The position numbers were made by a program, and so were the translations under genes. Source: Argentina anserina (taxonomy: Eukaryota; Streptophyta; Magnoliopsida; Rosales; Rosaceae). Taken from it: DNA of 64,000 bases. Below, piece by piece: positions 11,791 to 25,100 of the stretch. Location: positions 682,001 through 746,000 of the forward strand of contig NC_065877.1 of assembly GCF_933775445.1 (NCBI RefSeq), read 5' to 3'. The first letter of the stretch is position 1, and each line of letters starts with the position of its first letter. The notes under the pieces are model-generated. The model ran no database searches, was not told the DNA's origin, and saw only the letters and a list, made by a program, of their open reading frames with translations.

Positions 11791-11958
11791 ATGCGGGATG
11801 AGCAGAGATCGTCATATTGAACTTGATCGATCTTTTTCAAAGCTAATTAACCATGCATGTTCCGACGCTCTACATCATTGTCTTCATTTCCGAAAGAAAT
11901 ATTTAATGGTTGCAGTACTAGTGAATCTTATTCGGCAGATTGCTGCTATAGCGCGCTC

Positions 11959-11985
11959 GGGGGGGGGGGGGGGGGGGGGGGGGGG
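11959..11985 (+). repeat. 27-base poly-G tract
   Basis: A pure run of 27 G, immediately followed by TCTTGGCTAG. In unit 1 the same place holds the miR169-complementary motif, whose 3' half (CTTGGCT) survives here. Long G runs can form quadruplexes and are error-prone in sequencing, so the exact length is uncertain. Confidence 0.85.
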
Positions 11986-12552
11986 TCTTGGCTAGCTCTT
12001 GTTTTGCTCCGATCATCTCCGTTACTTCATGTACTTTATTCTTCGTTTTCAGTTCTTGCATGCATGTGTTCTTCTATTGGCTAATTATCTCATTCAAGGA
12101 GTTGCATGCAAAGTAAATTAAGCCATAATTTAGATTTATCTCTTTGTATATATAAATTGACGATTCCTTTTGGATAGATGCTTATGAATTACATCCCGTC
12201 ATTTCCTAATTACAGAAGTAGATTGATGCGTACGTTTTTAATTTGTTTTATAGCTTACTAGCGAAATCTTATATCTTTTCGTTACTTCCCATAATACTAC
12301 GTACGCACTCTTCGTTTGTAATATTGATAAAGTCATAAAAAAGCTCATTGTCAGGGTTTGATCTTGATCATCCATCTAACAAAAGTTCCAAAGAAAACTA
12401 TGTCAGTTTCAATGATCCTTGTTTTCTTGCTGCACTTCGATTCTGCAGCCATCCCAAACTCTTGTTTTCGCTGAAGAGAAGGACGACGAAAAGAAAAAAT
12501 GACCACTGTATCTGTGAAGAGAGTTTGTATTGTTGAAACACCTTCATTCCGA

Positions 12553-12972
12553 CAGTGCCGCCCTGAGGCAAGAGCTAGGCTCAAGCCTAGGGCCCTACAT
12601 TTTAAGGGGACCTCAATTAAAAAAAGAAAAAAAAAAGAGAGTTAAATTGACTAATTGTTATTTTTAGTAATGAAAAGTTAGTATTATTTATTAAACAAGT
12701 ATGAGATTAAAAGAAAAATAAAGTCTTAACTTTTTATAAATTAGTGTGTTTCTATATAAGTCTAAAAAGTCACTATCATTCATTCTCCAAGTTTTTTTTA
12801 GAATATGTAAGACATCATAAAATAATCATAATTTCTTGAAATTTAAACTTGTGAGCTATTAATATGTATGTAGTATATGAATTTTTTTTGTATTTAAGAT
12901 TTTCTTAAACATTTATTTAGGGCCTCAAAATATTTTCCACCTTGAGTCTTCTTAGACACAGGGTCGGCTCTG
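12553..12972. mobile_element. hAT-type MITE with 8-bp TSD
   Basis: The 420-bp insertion begins CAGTGCCGCCCTGAGGC and ends with the inverted counterpart (reverse complement CAGAGCCGACCCTGTGTC). It is flanked by the identical 8 bases CATTCCGA at 12545-12552 and 12973-12980. Eight-base duplications with CAG...-type ends are typical of hAT elements. The AT-rich interior has no transposase ORF. The otherwise similar tandem unit 1 lacks it, which gives the empty site. A short degraded relative of its end sequence (CCCAAGCCTAGGCTCT) is visible near 37842. Confidence 0.88.
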
Positions 12973-13560
12973 CATTCCGATTCTCTCAAAAAATGTCTTG
13001 TATACCTTGTATATCTGCACGCTCAAGTTAGCTTGGGTTCAATTTCAACTTATCTAGCTAGAACCCTATAGCTTAGACATGCGAACCATGCCACTTTTCA
13101 TAAGTATGGAAGAGGTCAATTTTGTTTACAGATAATTGTTTTGTTACAATTAATCATGACAAGGAGTCTTAAGATCTTTGAAGCCGGCGTCTTTGATCAG
13201 GATTTGATCCTTATTGACTGAATAAGGACATGTTGGCATGGAAAGTGGCCTGGCTGCTCTTAAAGCAATCCATTACTGGTACTTTTGAGAGCAATGCGGT
13301 GATAGTTTCAAAGGTAATTGAGACTTTTATAAGACATTAAGGAAGACATTAGTATATTTGAAGCAAGGCATGGAGGCATGGCATGCATTTTTCGAATTGT
13401 ACGTGCGTTGAAGAATCGTAGATAATGTAATTAGTAACTAGTTAGTGTGATGCACTAATACTTCAGTGCAATGCTTTGCTCTCAAAGCATTACAATCTTT
13501 CTATAGCGGTACACGCGCGTTTGAGTGTTGAGTTCTAATGCATACGCGCGCTATGGTGAT

Positions 13561-15281
13561 GATCGAGTGAGTATTAGGGCGAAAATTGGATACCTACCTC
13601 TTAAAGCAAGACCGAACCGGCCTCCGTATCGAGTCGATTTGTATCAGCAATTGTACGTATTTCCAAAGAAAGTTCATAAACCTCAACTTTTCAGTGTTGC
13701 ACAATCGAAAAGGCATTTCCAGTCGAATGAGTTAGGGATTACTCGAGTCATTATCAAACCTTCTCCAACCTGAATTAGAATCCGGACCAATTGTGTCGGT
13801 CTAGATTTGAGTAGAACCCTTGCTAGTGAGAATCGGGGTAATGTAGCCATTACTCCATCTGAACCTTAATTTGCTGGATCGATCAAAACATGTCTATCCA
13901 CCCATGCCATGTTGCCCAAGCACAAGAATCAAATACATATTTCATATCCTGGAATGCTACCCGCATTCAGATTCCTCCATCTTTCTCTATTTAATTCTAG
14001 TTTTTTCTGTAAAAGACATCTCTCTTTTCTGATAAAATGGTGATGCTGGCTTACTGGCTTTAACATAGCCATGTGGAAGTAGCTACCTAACTAATAATGC
14101 ACCCTCCTATTGATACTCAAATGAGCACAAATGAAATGTGTATAGTATACCAAAAGGGTCATTGATGTAATGATGCAGTAGTAATTATTCTGGTATTGAT
14201 CATACATCTATATTCTATGCCAATAATCATGCACTTGAGTTCTTGCCCTAGGAAGCTGCCATTTCACATGGTTTCCAGCCCCTCCCATCCTTTCATGCTT
14301 CTCAATTATTATCTCCTCCCTCCCTTCTATCCTTTTGTACTTCACAAATGCAAATTTTTGTTTTAGATTCATATATAATTGGCTAAGCAGCCAGAGTGTT
14401 CATGTGAAGTTGTGGAGGGTCTGCAATTTTTTTTGGGTGAGGGACTGGAATTTGGAATGTGATTGTTCCAGACACAGTTTTATCATTGGGGACCCATCAT
14501 TTCAGTCTCAGAGAAAGTTCCAAGTTGTTTTTCTAATCTAATTCCACCTTATAACATGGAGAGATTCTAATCACCTCAATTAATCATGTCTAGTACAATT
14601 GGCTTAATAAACAACTCAATCCTCTCCTTATTATATAACCCAAAAAGGCAGATTAAATCAAACCTAGATTCATTGGTTATATGCACAAACAGACTAGACA
14701 GATGTGGAATTGAATACTATTCGAAATTAAGTTCCATTTGGTTCGTAGATCAAAGGTTAAAGAATCAAACAATGCAAATTTCTCACCATGTCCAGTAAGT
14801 ACTACAACTTGAGTAAATGGATGCATCAAGCTAAAGAAATTGAAACTGAGGCCTCTTTTCTTTTGGTTCGTTTTTCTCACTTAGTTGTTCAAACTAAACC
14901 GGAGCAAAGCGACTTTGATAGTAAGCAGGTAAGGATAGAAATGTACAGAATTCATAGTGAAAAAGATGGGGAACAAACTAAATCCTGATCAGTTAAAACA
15001 GAAGATAAAAGTATAATATGTAGTTAGTACCATTATAAATTAATAGTTAAGCAACACTCCAAGTTGACTATGATGAATTATGAGAATAATGAAGTGTGTA
15101 ATCTTCGGTCACTGGAAACACATTCTCTCCATGTTTTGCTGTCTGAGAGATTTCCAATAAGTCCAAACCCTGAGAGTCATTAGTTGCATATAATTAGCTA
15201 GTAGCTGCTTCATATCCCAAGAACCCACGTATTCATATCAATATGTCTCTTCCTCTAACTTTGATCCACAAAACCCAGAAA
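13561..15281. other. Intergenic, promoter of the LRR kinase
   Basis: No recognisable gene. Short ORFs at 13525-13773 and 14335-14988 carry no known domain. A 5-residue upstream ORF (ATG at 15282, stop TAG at 15297) lies just before the kinase start codon. Confidence 0.4.
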
Positions 15282-15334
15282 ATGCCACCCTTTTGTTAGC
15301 AGGAAGTCAGAAAGCATACCAGAAGAACAACACA

Positions 15335-18300
15335 ATGCCGACCCTTTTGGTGTTCTTCTTATGTTACATTGGCCTCTCTCTTATTTTTGCTGAGGGAGCT
15401 CAATCTGTACCTAGTGGTGAACTATCAACCTTGCTATCATTCAAAGCTGGTCTAGTGGATCCAATGGATACCCTGAAGGATTGGAAGATGCCGAGGAACG
15501 CCGCCGGGGAAGCTGGTTCAGTCCATTGTAACTGGACTGGAGTTGCGTGCAACTCCAGAGGCTATGTGCAGAAGCTGGACATCTCAAACATGAACATCAG
15601 CGCCCTGGTATCAGATCACATTCAAGCCTTGACTAGTCTTTCTGTTATCAACGTTTCTTGCAATGGCTTCACAACATCACTGCCGAAGTCCCTATCCAAT
15701 CTCACCTCATTGAGCATCATTGATGTGAGTGACAATTACTTTGTTGGTGAGTTCCCACTAGGCCTAGGAAGAGCTTCAGGGCTGACATCAGTCAACGCGT
15801 CGAGCAACAATTTTTCGGGGTTTCTTTCAGAAGATCTTGGCAATGCCACTTCCCTTGAGTGCCTGGACTTCAGAGGGAGCTACTTTGAAGGTTCAGTTCC
15901 AACATCATACAAGAACTTGCAGAAGCTGAAGTTTCTAGGCCTTTCTGGTAACAATCTCACCGGAAACATTCCAAAAGAACTCGGGGAGCTCTCTTCTTTG
16001 GAGACCATTATTCTTGGATACAATGAGTTTGTTGGTGAGATCCCAGCGGAGTTTGGCAATCTCACTAATCTTCAGTACCTTGACTTGGCAGTTGGCAGCC
16101 TCAGTGGTCAAATCCCACCAGAATTTGGTAGGCTGCAAAAACTAACGACAGTTTATTTATACAAAAACAACTTCTCAGGAAACATCCCACCAGAGATTGG
16201 TAACATTACATCTCTAGTGTACCTTGATCTCTCCGATAATCAGATCTCTGGTGAGATTCCAGCTGAGCTTGCATGGTTGACAAATTTGCAGCTTATGAAC
16301 TTAATGTGCAATAGGTTAACAGGTCTGATACCTGCCAAGTTTGGAAATTTAACCAAGTTAGCTATACTTGAGCTATGGAAGAATTCTCTGACTGGTCCAT
16401 TGCCGGCGAACCTTGGCAAGAATTCTCCATTGCTATGGCTAGATGTGTCTTCAAATTCATTATCTGGCGATATCCCACCAGGTTTGTGTGATTCTGGAAA
16501 TCTCACAAAGCTCATTCTGTTCAACAACTCTTTCTCTGGTTCTATTCCAGTAGGCCTTTCAACTTGTTTGTCATTGGTCCGCGTTCGGATTCAAAAAAAT
16601 CTCATTTCAGGAACTATTCCAGTTGGCATGGGAACACTTCCTCATCTTCAAAGGCTAGAGTTGGGTAAAAACAATCTTACTGGCCAAATTCCTGAGGACA
16701 TTGCTTTGTCTATATCACTTTCTTTCATTGATGTCTCTTGGAACCACATTGAATCTTCTATTCCTTCTAGCCTTCTCTCCATTCCAAATCTCCAAACCTT
16801 CATTGCCTCCAACAACAACATGCAAGGCAAACTCCCAGATCAATTCCAAGATTGCCCATCATTGTCAGTGCTTGATATCTCAAGCAACCATTTCTCTGGA
16901 AACATTCCAGAGAGTATAGCTTCTTGCGAGAAGCTAGTGAGTCTGATCCTTAGAAGTAACCAGTTCAGTGGTGAGATCCCAAGAGATATCGCGACAATGC
17001 CTACATTATCCATTCTTGATCTGTCCAACAATTCTAATAGGTCGAATCCCTGAAAGCTTTGGAAGTTCACCAGCCTTGGAGATGCTTAACTTGTCTTTCA
17101 ACAGACTTGAGGGTCCAGTTCCCGCAAATGGTATCCTAATGACCATAAATCCCAACGATCTTGTAGGCAATGCTGGTCTTTGTGGAGGCATACTCCCACC
17201 ATGTGGTCATAGTTTAGCTGCCACATTTGGCCGGCATCAGAACATGCACATCAAGCACATCATCACCGGATTCATCATCGGAATCGGGGTCATTTCAACT
17301 CTCGGCGTCACATTTTTCACTGGGAGATGGGTATATAAGAAGTGGTACTTGTACAGCAGCTCCGACACTTGGTTCAAGCAGAGCAGTCAAGAATGGCCTT
17401 GGAGGCTAGTAGCATTTCAGAGAATCAACTTCACAAGCAGTGACATTCTTGGTTGCATAAAGGAATCAAATGTCATTGGCATGGGCGGGGCTGGTATTGT
17501 TTACAAAGCTGAAGTCCATCGGTCGCATTCGGTTGTGGCAGTTAAGAAGCTATGGAGGCCAGGGACTGATATAGAAAATGGGGAGGACCTTTTTGCTGAA
17601 GTGAATCTCCTAGGCAGGCTCCGGCATCGGAACATCGTCCGGTTATTAGGTTACCTCCACAACGAAACTGATGTCATTGTGGTATACGAGTATATGCCAA
17701 ATGGGAACTTAGGTACTGCACTGCATGGAGATCAATCAGGAAAATTACTGGTCGACTGGGTTTCAAGGTATAACATAGCAGTTGGGGTAGCACAAGGTCT
17801 GAACTATCTTCACCATGACTGTCAGCCACCAGTTATTCACCGAGATATCAAATCAAACAACATTCTGCTCGACAAGAACCTCGACGCCAGAATAGCTGAT
17901 TTCGGGCTGGCAAGGATGATGATGCACAAGAATGAGACGGTTTCAAAGGTGGCAGGGTCTTATGGATACATTGCACCCGGTAAGTACTTAAGTATATCGA
18001 TCAAATAGTCTATTCCAATTTCGCTCTAACGAAAACCTTACTGTCATACTAGTCAGCTGTATCGACTTGAATTCTGTTCTTCGTTTTCTTTTGCAGAATA
18101 TGGATATGCCATGAAGGTGGATGAAAAGACTGATATCTATAGCTATGGTGTAGTTCTTTTAGAGCTTCTAACAGGAAAAATGCCGGTAGACCCTGCTTTC
18201 GGGGAATCTGTGGATGTTGTGGAATTTGTTCGAAAGAAGATGAGGAGCAAAAGAGCTTTAGAGGAAGCACTAGACCCCAGCATAGCTGGAGAATGCAAAC

Positions 18301-18506
18301 ATGTCCAGGAAGAGATGCTTCTTGTTCTTAGAATCGCGCTACTTTGTACAGCAAAGCTTCCAAAAGACAGGCCATCGATGAGAGATATAATCACAATGCT
18401 AGGGGAGGCAAAGCCGAGGAGGAAAAGCATTTCTGAGAATTGGGACCAAAAGACTCGTAAGGAAAAGCCAATCTTTAGCACCTCACCAGTCATAGGACTG
18501 GTTTAG
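15335..18506 (+). pseudogene. MIK1: MIK1-like LRR receptor kinase, frameshifted
   Basis: Close in layout and wording to Arabidopsis MIK1 (LRR-XI; pollen-tube attraction receptor for LURE1, with MDIS1). Exons 15335-17979 and 18097-18506; the intron splits the APE motif, as usual in this family. Seen: signal peptide (about 1-20), LRR cap with [10 protein letters not shown], about 20 LRRs, a membrane segment near 17266-17330, then a kinase with GMGGAG loop (17481), VAVKKLW (17537), HRDIKSNN (17839), DFG (17899) and a C-terminal FSTSP tail. At 17031-17040 the reading jumps: AACAATTCTAATAGG should read NNSL-GRIP, but two bases are missing (TCTCT reduced to TCT), giving a stop at 17051. Everything after is intact in the other frame. 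Either a young pseudogene/allele or a sequence error; the purity of the rest favours a recent event. Start chosen at the first ATG before the signal peptide. Confidence 0.9.
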
Positions 18507-19193
18507 GAAATCTGTTCTCAAGCTCCTTTTTTTGGCTTACGAGTATCATTTCACCATGTACAATTACCTACAAAGGCTACAGTAGTTTAGTTGGAATTCT
18601 GTAACTCCAGAATTTCATTTGGTAAAAGGTTGGGACTTGCTTCAAATATATCGTAATGCCCTCTTGAACTGTAACGCGGCTAACGCCCACTTGAACTGCT
18701 TCGAAAAATCGAAATTAAACCTTCATCATTATCCTAACATTCAGCTTATGCTAATCAAAAGTACGTTTTGTTTACTAAAACGGTAGATTCTAAAGTGAAT
18801 AGTACTGTTATAGGAGCTCACTGATGAACATGCTAATTTGAGTTCCTGAAGGAGGACATCATAAGAAAAGTAAAACCACATCTTAAATATTCCCTCTATT
18901 GACACATGTATCTCTATCATTCTATTAACAATTTCGACTGCAATGTTGACAGAAGGTTACACTAAGGATTTCTAATCAGACAGTGATGAAGAGCCTGAGA
19001 AGGAAAACTGTTGTCTCTTCTCAAGCCACCACTGTTTCCTCTATAAATGGCCATATCTTCTATACCAAAAGAATTTTAAATACATTATAAGAATGTGACT
19101 TGTGATAACTAAGATCAAATTGAAACTTAAATAGTCATGGGATCTCGTTGGGAAAAAGGGTTCCTAACTTTGTGCCAAAGAAATCTATGCTGC
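18507..19193. other. Convergent 3' intergenic space
   Basis: 3' ends of the plus-strand LRR kinase and the minus-strand FTSHI5 gene face each other here. No gene or repeat is recognised. Confidence 0.4.
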
Positions 19194-22100
19194 TCAAGTT
19201 AAAAGAACAGTGGCTGCTACATCTCCACCTTCAAGAAAGCTGCCAGACAATGTCTACAAAGAAGGAAGAATACCAAATAAGTAATGACTTTGTTCAAAAG
19301 TACATTGTGAGAAGTGAACAGGTTATGTGCAGTTCACGTGTAAGGTACTGCATATGTGTTCTTCATATCAAACTGTTAATTCATAACAAAATTACTGCTA
19401 AATTAGGGCGAGTTTGGCCCCGAGTTTTTGCCAGATTATGGGCTTAATTCTCAAATACTTTATTGCATGAAACAACTCAATCCACTCAACCTACCATATA
19501 GCTCCCTAATTATTTTGAGATTTACACATCAAACGTGTTCAGGAAAGACCTGGGATCTAACTAGTTCAGAGGGTACAAGGGAAACTGCAGGAAAGAGTAT
19601 CATATAGCAACAGACAGAGTATCATAACGGCTAGTTCTCATAGATGTCAATTCTTTTTCTCTTTAGAAATAGTTAAGTTTCTGTTTTTCCTTTCTTTCCT
19701 TATGAGTGTGATTCTGGGGGTAAGTTAGCTAACAAATGATTGATTCAAAAGTAGACAAAAACTGAACAAACAACTTTTCCTAACACACTAAATGTTCAAT
19801 AAGGCGACTCTAAAATCTCTAGTGAGCACAATATACTTCCTACATTTTAACAAAAGAGAAATTCTGAACTGCATACAATCAGTATTAAACTACTCAGAGA
19901 TCAGAGAATACCTCTCTATCATGAGCTCCGGAAAGAAAAAAGGGCTCTTTTTCCCGAATCCCACCATTTCCTTCAAATATTCTCCCTAAATCCTGACAAT
20001 AGAAAGAAGATTCCATGATAAACAAATAATAATATAATATAAAATATAAAATAAATGTTATCTGTAGTTTCTAAATACTATAATACATGTCAATCAGTAT
20101 AATAATGGATTGGCTGGACAAGAGATTAAAATTTACCTTTGCAGTTAATATTTCAAACTCCAGCAACTCCTCAACCATCTTTTCAAGAACTCGACGATTC
20201 TGATTAAGCATTTCTTTAGCTTTGTAATATGCCAAATCATGGATCTACAAAAATTAGAAAGCATTAGTAGGGAAAGTTCAATCAACTGTGTGTAATTGCT
20301 TAGAACACAATAATAATCATAGTAGTCGTACCTTTTCAACTTTAACCGCTATATCATACTCATGGTTATTCCCCATGCTTAAAGCAGTCGACTGTATCAA
20401 AGAGAACATAAGTGAACTTCACATTTATCCTTTATGGGTATATTTTCTAAATTTATCAAATACAAAGTAAATAATTGCAATTCACACCTCAATCTAAATT
20501 TCCAGGAAATGGAATTGATGTTTTTTATTTTTCCAGAGGACATAATTTAACACATAAAAGAGGAATCAACCAAACTGAAACCGCACACTACACTCAATAC
20601 ACTAACTACGGTACAGCAAAAAAAGCAACTCTAAATTTTCAAGGTACAACATTAGATTCAAAAGAACAAACAGATGTATGGCGGGTAAAGAATCTCATTA
20701 ACAAAACCTTTCCAGTTAGAAGCTCAAATGTCCCTCTATTTTAACATGATGAACAAGGGAAAACAGAAATCAAAGAATATTTTAGACCGGACATGAGAAA
20801 TATCCCATCTCTAACCCAAGTAATGACTAATTCTTGAATGCAAAGACAGAAGAATACCGCGTTGCTGTGATAATATATTGCAGGACTATCATCAGGTCCC
20901 CACCCATACTGAATAACCATCCGTGTAGCTATCTGTTGCAGATTGAGATAAAAGTAGGGAATTAAAGAAATGATAGCACATTGCATATCTACTACATTAA
21001 TACCCTTCAAAAGTAAAAAGCATAGAATGTAATATCAACCTCTTGTGCCTGCGTTAACTCTGAAGAAGAAAGCAAGTTCTCTTCCCCAAAAGGGAGTAGC
21101 ATTTGTGCTGCAATGTGTGAACCAAAACAAAATACAAGCTTCTTTTCAAGGTACGATCTTGATTCAGAATTTCCATTCACGGAACCTTCATTTCGCGCCT
21201 TGGTTATTTTTGTACATCCGATTCCCTGTACAAGAAGGGCTAGACATTACTGGTGTTCTCTTAGATTCACTTCCCTAAAGAACATCATTCTTAAACACTA
21301 TCACCTCCCATGAAGTTATAAATTGCACACCTCTCAAGGTTACATATTTTATTTGGGACTAAGAAAAGGGAACTCAAGCTACAGAATTTAAATTCACCAT
21401 TTATGGAGAAGGCTGCAATAAAAAATCAATTCAGTTGGACTATAGACTTCCTAGTTGTATTTGCAATGCAAAAGTCCAGCCTACTTCTCATCTAGTTCTC
21501 CTGCTTCTACCTTCTATTGGCTGAGACCCGACAGGTACAAACTTTTGACTTATTCTATGGATGAATAAAGACAGTAAGAGCACATTGGTGTAACCTATAA
21601 TGCATCTTTATTGCGCAATTAAACCCATCTTATTAGAATCAGAGGAAACAAATAGCAGATTATTCAGCATTTTTGAGTAAGACAACTGGAAACTAAAGAC
21701 AAAACTGTATGATACATATATGCAAAAGATACTTATAGATATAATATAGGATAACATCGAGGCAAACCTGCCAAGACAATGGCTCTAGCCATATATTGTC
21801 TACAACATCAAAGTTTGGCAACAGGAGGGCGATGAGACCGCGACCAGCAGCCCAGACAGCATGAGGGAACTTGATCTCCCTCGTCCACTGAAAAATTAAT
21901 GACATTATGTTAATTCACTGTTATGCGGAAACAAAAGACACCTGAGCTTTCATCCCAACTTTGAGGTGAGGAAAGATTTACTTTCAGGAGTAAAGTAAAC
22001 TCAAAATGTATAATCTTGAAAAGTAGCAGAATTCAACCAGTGAAACGAATAAATCGAGCATAATATCTCAATAAATAATGGATCCAGTCTAAGCCGCCCA

Positions 22101-25100
22101 CTATTTTGGAATTAAAAAAATCAATAGGAGAAACTATTTGGCACAGAGAAAACCTCGGATGAGAAAACTATACTTCACCAAGCTATTCATACTTTGGCAG
22201 CTAACTAATGAAAAGCAAGTATCTTGAAACAACTAGCTAACTTTAAACCATAGAAGAGCACACAGCTGTACCACTTTTAATGTACAAAAGAGATGAGAAA
22301 ATTTAATACACGATCAGACTGTGCACAAGTAAAGCAATGTTCATCCACAAGCAAATTGCACAATATAACTTATTACCTCAAGAGGAGGGTTTAGAAGTTC
22401 TATTCCATTGCTTATCTGACCATATGGCTCCATTAGATCAACCACACTCTGCAGATCTTCTTTAGTCAATGTTAAGCCCAAATGGATCACCAGCGATTTG
22501 CTTAGCTTCTTCACCATTTTGGTTGTCCGCACCCATTCCGGAATAATAGTGCTGAAAGTCTGCAAAAAGGATTACCCATAACGGTTTGGTAAATGTACCA
22601 GGACATGAATTGAAAAAAAAAACGAAAAGGACATGTGAAGAGAACAGTATCAATTATGACTGACCGCAAACCAACTTGTGTAGCTCATAAGCTCATCTGC
22701 ATCAAGAAATTTGCTCCTAAATGCACTACCTTCCAGTGATGCAGGTACCAGCTTTAATTCTATAGGTCTCAAAAGAGCAGTCTTTTCAGCAACCTGGACG
22801 TAGAGAATGTTGCCATGTGAAAAACAAAGATCTCGAAGATATATAATAATTGGTCATATATAGAAGCATATATCAGAAAATATTCAAAATAATAAACAGG
22901 TGTGCTCGATCAAGCCACTACAAGCCACAAATCAACAGAAGAGACTATGATTCAAGACTATATATAGGCATGGATGTGACATTCTGTTATATAATACAAT
23001 GAGAAATCTGACAGCTGCACTACCCCCATTCTCTCAGATGAGCACAGTCAGCACACTACTATGTTACCCATCAAGTCATAATCCTCATGAACCTCAATAA
23101 CAGTGTTAGTGCTAAGCTAATAGGCTAAGATGTAAGAACTAATTCGGTAATTACCTTTTTCCAGTCTACAAAATCAATGAGCTCATTATCCATTGTTTCT
23201 TTGGCAGCTATGTGTAGAATCTTCTCCCTTTCTGCTTGAGTTGGCCTTTGAAGGTGAAATATTCGATCCATCCGACCAGGCCTCTGTAAGGCATCATCGA
23301 TTTGCTTCAGATTTCCGGTGGTAGCCATCAATACAACACCATCTTGTTTCTCAAACCTGCATAAAGTATGAAATTAGTAGGGAACCAGATACACCCAAAT
23401 CCAGCCCTGATGAGTAACATGGTTTGACTTAAAGATTAATAGCTAGATGAACAGAGAAGAGCACAGGAAGTAAACATAAAGAAGCTGATTACCCATCAAG
23501 TTCCACAAGCAGCTGATTGATAAAGGCTTCATGATCCTGGTTTTTAGTGTGAATGAATTTGCCCCGAACACCAGCAAAGAGGTCAAAGTCCTCCACAAAT
23601 ATGATAACGGGTGCCTAAACAAGACAAAGAAGTCACTAGACATGAAATAGAAAAAAGTAAATGAACTCAAGTAAATATAATGGGGACATTTTCATAACAT
23701 GTACCAATTCTCTGGCTGTTTGAAACAGCTCTCTAACATTAGATGCACTTTGCCCAACCCATAGTCCAGCCTCCAACTCTTGAGCTTTAATGTTAACAAC
23801 AGGCACCCTAGCTTGTGCAGCAATAGCCAGTGCTAGAGAAGTTTTTCCTGTTCCCCTCTCACCCACAATTAGAACTCCCTAGAACATGAAAATAAACGAA
23901 TTCAGAAGCACATCAACCTTAAAAAGAAAAGAAAAGAATATAAAGATGTTAATATATGGTCCTAGCATGAGAAAGCTTTGGAGTATCAATTTCTTGCAGA
24001 GAAAACCTCTCACACGAAGTTTATAAAAAAAACAGTTATTTATAATAGTTTGGAACCTAAATTTTGGATTACACTGAAGAAAATACTGGGATATGTATAA
24101 CTTAAAATTGGTCAAAGGCTGCATAACCTACCCGAGGTGCACGGGCACCCATTTCTTGAAAGGCTTTGGGATTCTTAAGAAATGCAACAACTTCATTGAT
24201 TTCCTCTTTCATGGATTCAATACTTGCAAAGTCCTTCAATGGTATTGGTGGATTCTTTACCCTCTGCAAGCCAGCCACAGGTATAACAGGTCAAATCTTG
24301 CAATTCATTTAGTTATTAAAATACACGAAAACCACTAATAACAGGTCAATTCTTGCAAGTCTGAACCTTCATGTCGTCAAAAGCACGTGTTATAGGATCC
24401 ACGCCAGCCTTTTTGTTCTGTTTAACTTTCCTCACCCTATAATTAAGATAGTATTTCTGCAAGATAACCGAAAAAGAGAGTACGATTAAAAGATGTTGTG
24501 GAGCTATTTATGGCAAATGATCATGTTATAAACCAACCATAAACATCATTTCCATGCAAAAAATAAGACCATTTCTGAGGGAAATCTTCAATACAAATTT
24601 CAGTCCAAGAAAGAGTTATTATCACTAATCAGCTGTGTTACAGTAAAGCCCGGTTCTTCTATACATAAGACGAAAACAGAAAATATAGAAGATAGAAATA
24701 TCTGATCATACTATGCCCCCAAAGCAACTGCAGCATTTTGTATAAGCTTTATTCTATAAATTGGCACTAGAAAGGTAAAGAGCAATACCACTCTTCTCAA
24801 CTTCTCCCTGTTTGGATCTGTGCGTATTGGCCCGTAACCAAGAACACTTGGAACTTCCCTCTTCAGGAAACCAAAAACATGAAATAAGACGTATCCGTAT
24901 GCGACGGTTCTCATGAGAAACCAAATGTACCACTGGAGATCATCCGTTTTTCTTTTTTTGTAATTCATTTCTGCCTCAGATTGCCATTTCAAGTACCATG
25001 TTGAGTCAACAGCTTGATCAATTTCCTCAGGCCATGCCATTCCCAACTGTATCCTTACCTGTCATAGGAAAAAAAAAATGTCAGAACTTGGAACAACAAT

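Larger units (their letters stand above)
11805..13560 (+). repeat. Tandem duplication, unit 2 (locus C)
   Basis: Second copy of the unit seen at 10165-11790, in the same order and orientation. It differs by a 27-base G run (11959-11985) and a 420-bp hAT-type insertion (12553-12972) that unit 1 lacks. With the insertion removed, the flanks (TTCATTCCGATTCTC) align with unit 1 near 11064-11086. No long ORF runs through the unit. Confidence 0.75.
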
